This document shows positions 12,931 through 14,404 of a stretch of DNA of 14,404 nt, one piece after another (position 1 is the stretch's first letter; every line of letters begins with the position of its first letter). The translations under genes were made by a program, and so were the position numbers. The DNA comes from Actinomycetota bacterium. GTDB taxonomy: Bacteria > Actinomycetota > Acidimicrobiia > Acidimicrobiales > JACDEA01. Location of the stretch: contig JACDEA010000017.1 of the NCBI GenBank assembly GCA_013816725.1, positions 1-14,404 on the forward strand, given 5' to 3'. The notes under the pieces are model-generated. The model worked only from the letters and a program-made list of their open reading frames with translations, made no database searches and was not told where the DNA came from.

Positions 12931-14163
12931 CTAGCGCAGGGTGCCGGCGGGGATGTCCTTGAAGGCCATGTCGCGGTCGACCTGCGGTTCCTTGGGGAGA
13001 CCGAGGACGCGCTCGCCGATGATGTTGCGCTGAATCTCGTTGGTGCCGCCGGCGATGGCCGAGGCCGGGGCTTGTAGCACCGACATCGACCACTTGTCGC
13101 CCTTCTTGGCGTCGTCGGTCCACGCGACTGCTTGGGGGCCGGCGATGTCGACGCCGAGGTCGGAGGACTCGCGCGCCAGCAGCGATCCGTAGAGCTTGGC
13201 GATCGACCCGATCGGGCCGGGGTCGCGGCCGGCCTTGAACGCCTCGCGGATCTGCATGCCGATGTAACCGAGCACCGTGCGCTTGATGTAGAGGTCGGCC
13301 AGCCGGTTGCGAATGACCGGATCGGCATCAAGGCCGCGTTCGCGGGCCATCCTGACGAAGGAGTCGAACCCGGGGGGCGCGCCCCGCGGCCCACCTCCGC
13401 CGCCGGCGCCGATGGCCACCCGCTCGTTCATCAGCATGGTGATGGCGGCGCGCCAGCCCTCGTTCTTGGCCCCGACGATGTGATCGGCCGGGATCTTCAC
13501 GTCGTCGAAGAACACCTCGTTGAACGACGACCCGCCGGTGATCTGTCGCAGCGGCTTCACCGTGACGCCCGGCGCCTTGATGTCGACGATGAACATCGAG
13601 ATGCCGCGGTGCTTCGGGAGGTCGGGGTCGGTGCGGGCGATGACGATGCCGTAGTCGCAGTAGTGCGCGCCGGTGGTCCACACCTTCTGGCCGTTGAGCA
13701 CGTACTCGTCGCCGTCGAGGACGGCGCGCGACTGGAGGCTGGCGACGTCGGAGCCGGCGCCAGGCTCGGAGAAGAGCTGGCACCAGACCTCGTCGGCCCG
13801 CAGCATCGGCTTGATGTAGCGCTGCTTCTGCTCGTCGGACCCGTGGGCCAGGATCGTCGGCCCGCACATGCCGAGGCCGATCGTGAACGTGCCGGTGAGC
13901 AGTTCGAAGGCGGCCGACTCTTCGTTGAACGCCCGCTGGTGTTCGTTGGTGAGCCCCTGGCCACCGTATTCCTGCGGCCAGGTGATCCCGGCCAAGCCGC
14001 CGTCGTAGAGGCGGCCCTGGAACTCCTTGGCCTCGGTCACGATGTCGCGGTCGGCCTCGATCAGCTCCCGGCTCTCGTCGGCCGGGCGGGCGCCCCGTTT
14101 GGGCGCGTTCTCCTCGAGCCAGGCCCGGGCCTTCTCACGGAATTCCTGCACGCTGATCGTCAC
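12931..14163 (-). CDS. Acyl-CoA dehydrogenase (FadE-type)
   Basis: A 410-residue flavin-dependent acyl-CoA dehydrogenase, a cytoplasmic enzyme that introduces the alpha-beta double bond in acyl-CoA breakdown. The N-terminal helical domain reads VQEFREKARAWLEENAPKRG. CQLFSEPGAGSDVASLQSRA and VLNGQKVWTTGAHYCDYGIV are the FAD-binding beta-domain blocks. FNEVFFDDVKIPADHIVGAKNEGW is the usual junction to the C-terminal four-helix bundle, which contains AGGTNEIQRNIIGERVLGLP. At the position of the medium-chain-type catalytic glutamate (before the GT of the 372-378 block) stands Gly372. In isovaleryl- and long-chain-type members the base lies in another helix, so activity is still possible. The start is GTG at 14163, six bases after TAGGCT and without a Shine-Dalgarno. 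Confidence 0.94.
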   Translation of the reverse strand: MTISVQEFREKARAWLEENAPKRGARPADESRELIEADRDIVTEAKEFQGRLYDGGLAGITWPQEYGGQGLTNEHQRAFNEESAAFELLTGTFTIGLGMCGPTILAHGSDEQKQRYIKPMLRADEVWCQLFSEPGAGSDVASLQSRAVLDGDEYVLNGQKVWTTGAHYCDYGIVIARTDPDLPKHRGISMFIVDIKAPGVTVKPLRQITGGSSFNEVFFDDVKIPADHIVGAKNEGWRAAITMLMNERVAIGAGGGGGPRGAPPGFDSFVRMARERGLDADPVIRNRLADLYIKRTVLGYIGMQIREAFKAGRDPGPIGSIAKLYGSLLARESSDLGVDIAGPQAVAWTDDAKKGDKWSMSVLQAPASAIAGGTNEIQRNIIGERVLGLPKEPQVDRDMAFKDIPAGTLR

Positions 14164-14169
14164 GACGCG

Positions 14170-14200
14170 AGCCTAAGCCGTACGTCACGGCGCCTGTCGA
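14170..14200 (-). promoter_or_regulatory. Promoter of the acyl-CoA dehydrogenase gene, probably leaderless
   Basis: On the minus strand TCGACA (14195-14200), a 19-base spacer and TAGGCT (14170-14175) are followed after 6 bases by the GTG at 14163. A small palindrome, GCCGT-ACGTC-ACGGC (14177-14191), lies in the spacer and might bind a regulator. The spacer is slightly long; no transcription data. Confidence 0.45.
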
Positions 14201-14215
14201 GGGGCGAACGACCGC

Positions 14216-14404
14216 CTAGAAGGGGAACGGCGTGGTGGTGGAGGTGACGTGCTTCTCGTTGCCCCGGCCGCGCTGGTTGCCTACGCCGTGGTTGCGGCGG
14301 CCGTTGTTGCCGTCGCGGACGATGACGTCGCCGCCGGGGGCGCTGTCGCCGCCGTTGCCGCCGTTGCCGGCGCGGCCGGTGGAGCCGGACCGCCCGCCCC
14401 GTCC
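14216..14404 (-). CDS. C-terminus of a glycine/asparagine-rich protein, truncated at the window edge
   Basis: This is the last 62 residues of a frame that enters from beyond the window on the minus strand and stops with TAG at 14216-14218. The visible part is of low complexity. It has GNGGNGGD-type repeats around a short VIVRDGNNG motif, a basic Asn/Gly/Arg section (RRNHGVGNQRGRGNEKH), and ends TSTTTPFPF. No domain is recognised. Glycine/asparagine-rich proteins of this look are often secreted or cell-surface proteins in actinobacteria, but no signal peptide can be seen because the start is missing. The stop is 53 bases before the acyl-CoA dehydrogenase start, so the two are in tandem. The composition is biased enough that a chance open frame is possible, though the frame ends cleanly and no other frame here looks better. 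Confidence 0.55.
   Translation of the reverse strand, partial: GRGGRSGSTGRAGNGGNGGDSAPGGDVIVRDGNNGRRNHGVGNQRGRGNEKHVTSTTTPFPF

Noticed and set aside
12929..12936. CGCTAGCG palindrome at the permease/acyl-CoA dehydrogenase convergent junction
   Set aside because: Only 8 bases with no loop, so it cannot form a useful hairpin; short palindromes are common in GC-rich DNA.
13132..14247. Long plus-strand open frame opposite the acyl-CoA dehydrogenase
   Set aside because: Its composition (Val, Asp, Gly, His, Arg) is the mirror of the real gene and it has no family motif.
1..14404. CRISPR arrays, tRNA or rRNA genes, insertion sequences, prophage or defence modules
   Set aside because: No regularly spaced repeats, cloverleaf genes, transposase motifs or phage genes were seen by reading both strands; this is not a substitute for a dedicated search.

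Overview
The window is GC-rich DNA with mostly G or C at third codon positions, short intergenic gaps, many stop/start overlaps and GTG starts. It looks like a chromosomal segment of a high-GC actinomycete. The gene mix fits a free-living actinobacterium, perhaps of the Acidimicrobiia type: MscL with a cysteine tail, an SCP2-like lipid carrier, a FadE-type acyl-CoA dehydrogenase, an RsbW-type kinase, and small VOC and SRPBCC proteins. The class assignment is inference. I see no phage, IS, CRISPR or RNA gene, and no defence module.

Layout: (1) 3-944, a NUDIX hydrolase (-) divergent from mscL (+). (2) 963-5231, a self-contained efflux operon: a TetR regulator with a near-perfect palindromic operator inside its own promoter, then two overlapping half-transporter genes. 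Their nucleotide-binding motifs show an asymmetric heterodimeric ABC exporter, the first subunit carrying the degenerate ATP-site residues and the second the catalytic ones. (3) 5245-7464, a VOC protein and a metallophosphoesterase on the minus strand, divergent from an SRPBCC protein coupled to an isocitrate lyase/PEP mutase family enzyme. (4) 7471-9015, a second SRPBCC/VOC pair (-), divergent from an RsbW-like ATPase (+). (5) 9015-9457, a striking 21-bp perfect hairpin between convergent stops, then an SCP2-like protein (-). (6) 9560-12908, an ATPase plus a ten-helix FtsX/MacB-type permease. (7) 12931-14404, an acyl-CoA dehydrogenase (-) and the glycine/asparagine-rich C-terminus of a gene that runs off the window.

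Signals outside the genes are the most interesting part. Five gene starts (996, 6122, 8396, 9560, 14163) have a TAG-N-(G/C)-T hexamer 6 to 8 bases upstream and no clear Shine-Dalgarno sequence, as expected for leaderless transcripts. Three of the four convergent junctions carry hairpins at or across the stop codons; the one at 9015-9063 is exceptional. A sigma-B/sigma-F-like promoter candidate precedes the RsbW-like gene. I do not see a convincing undescribed multi-gene system; the genes belong to known families, and novelty, if any, lies in the regulatory elements.
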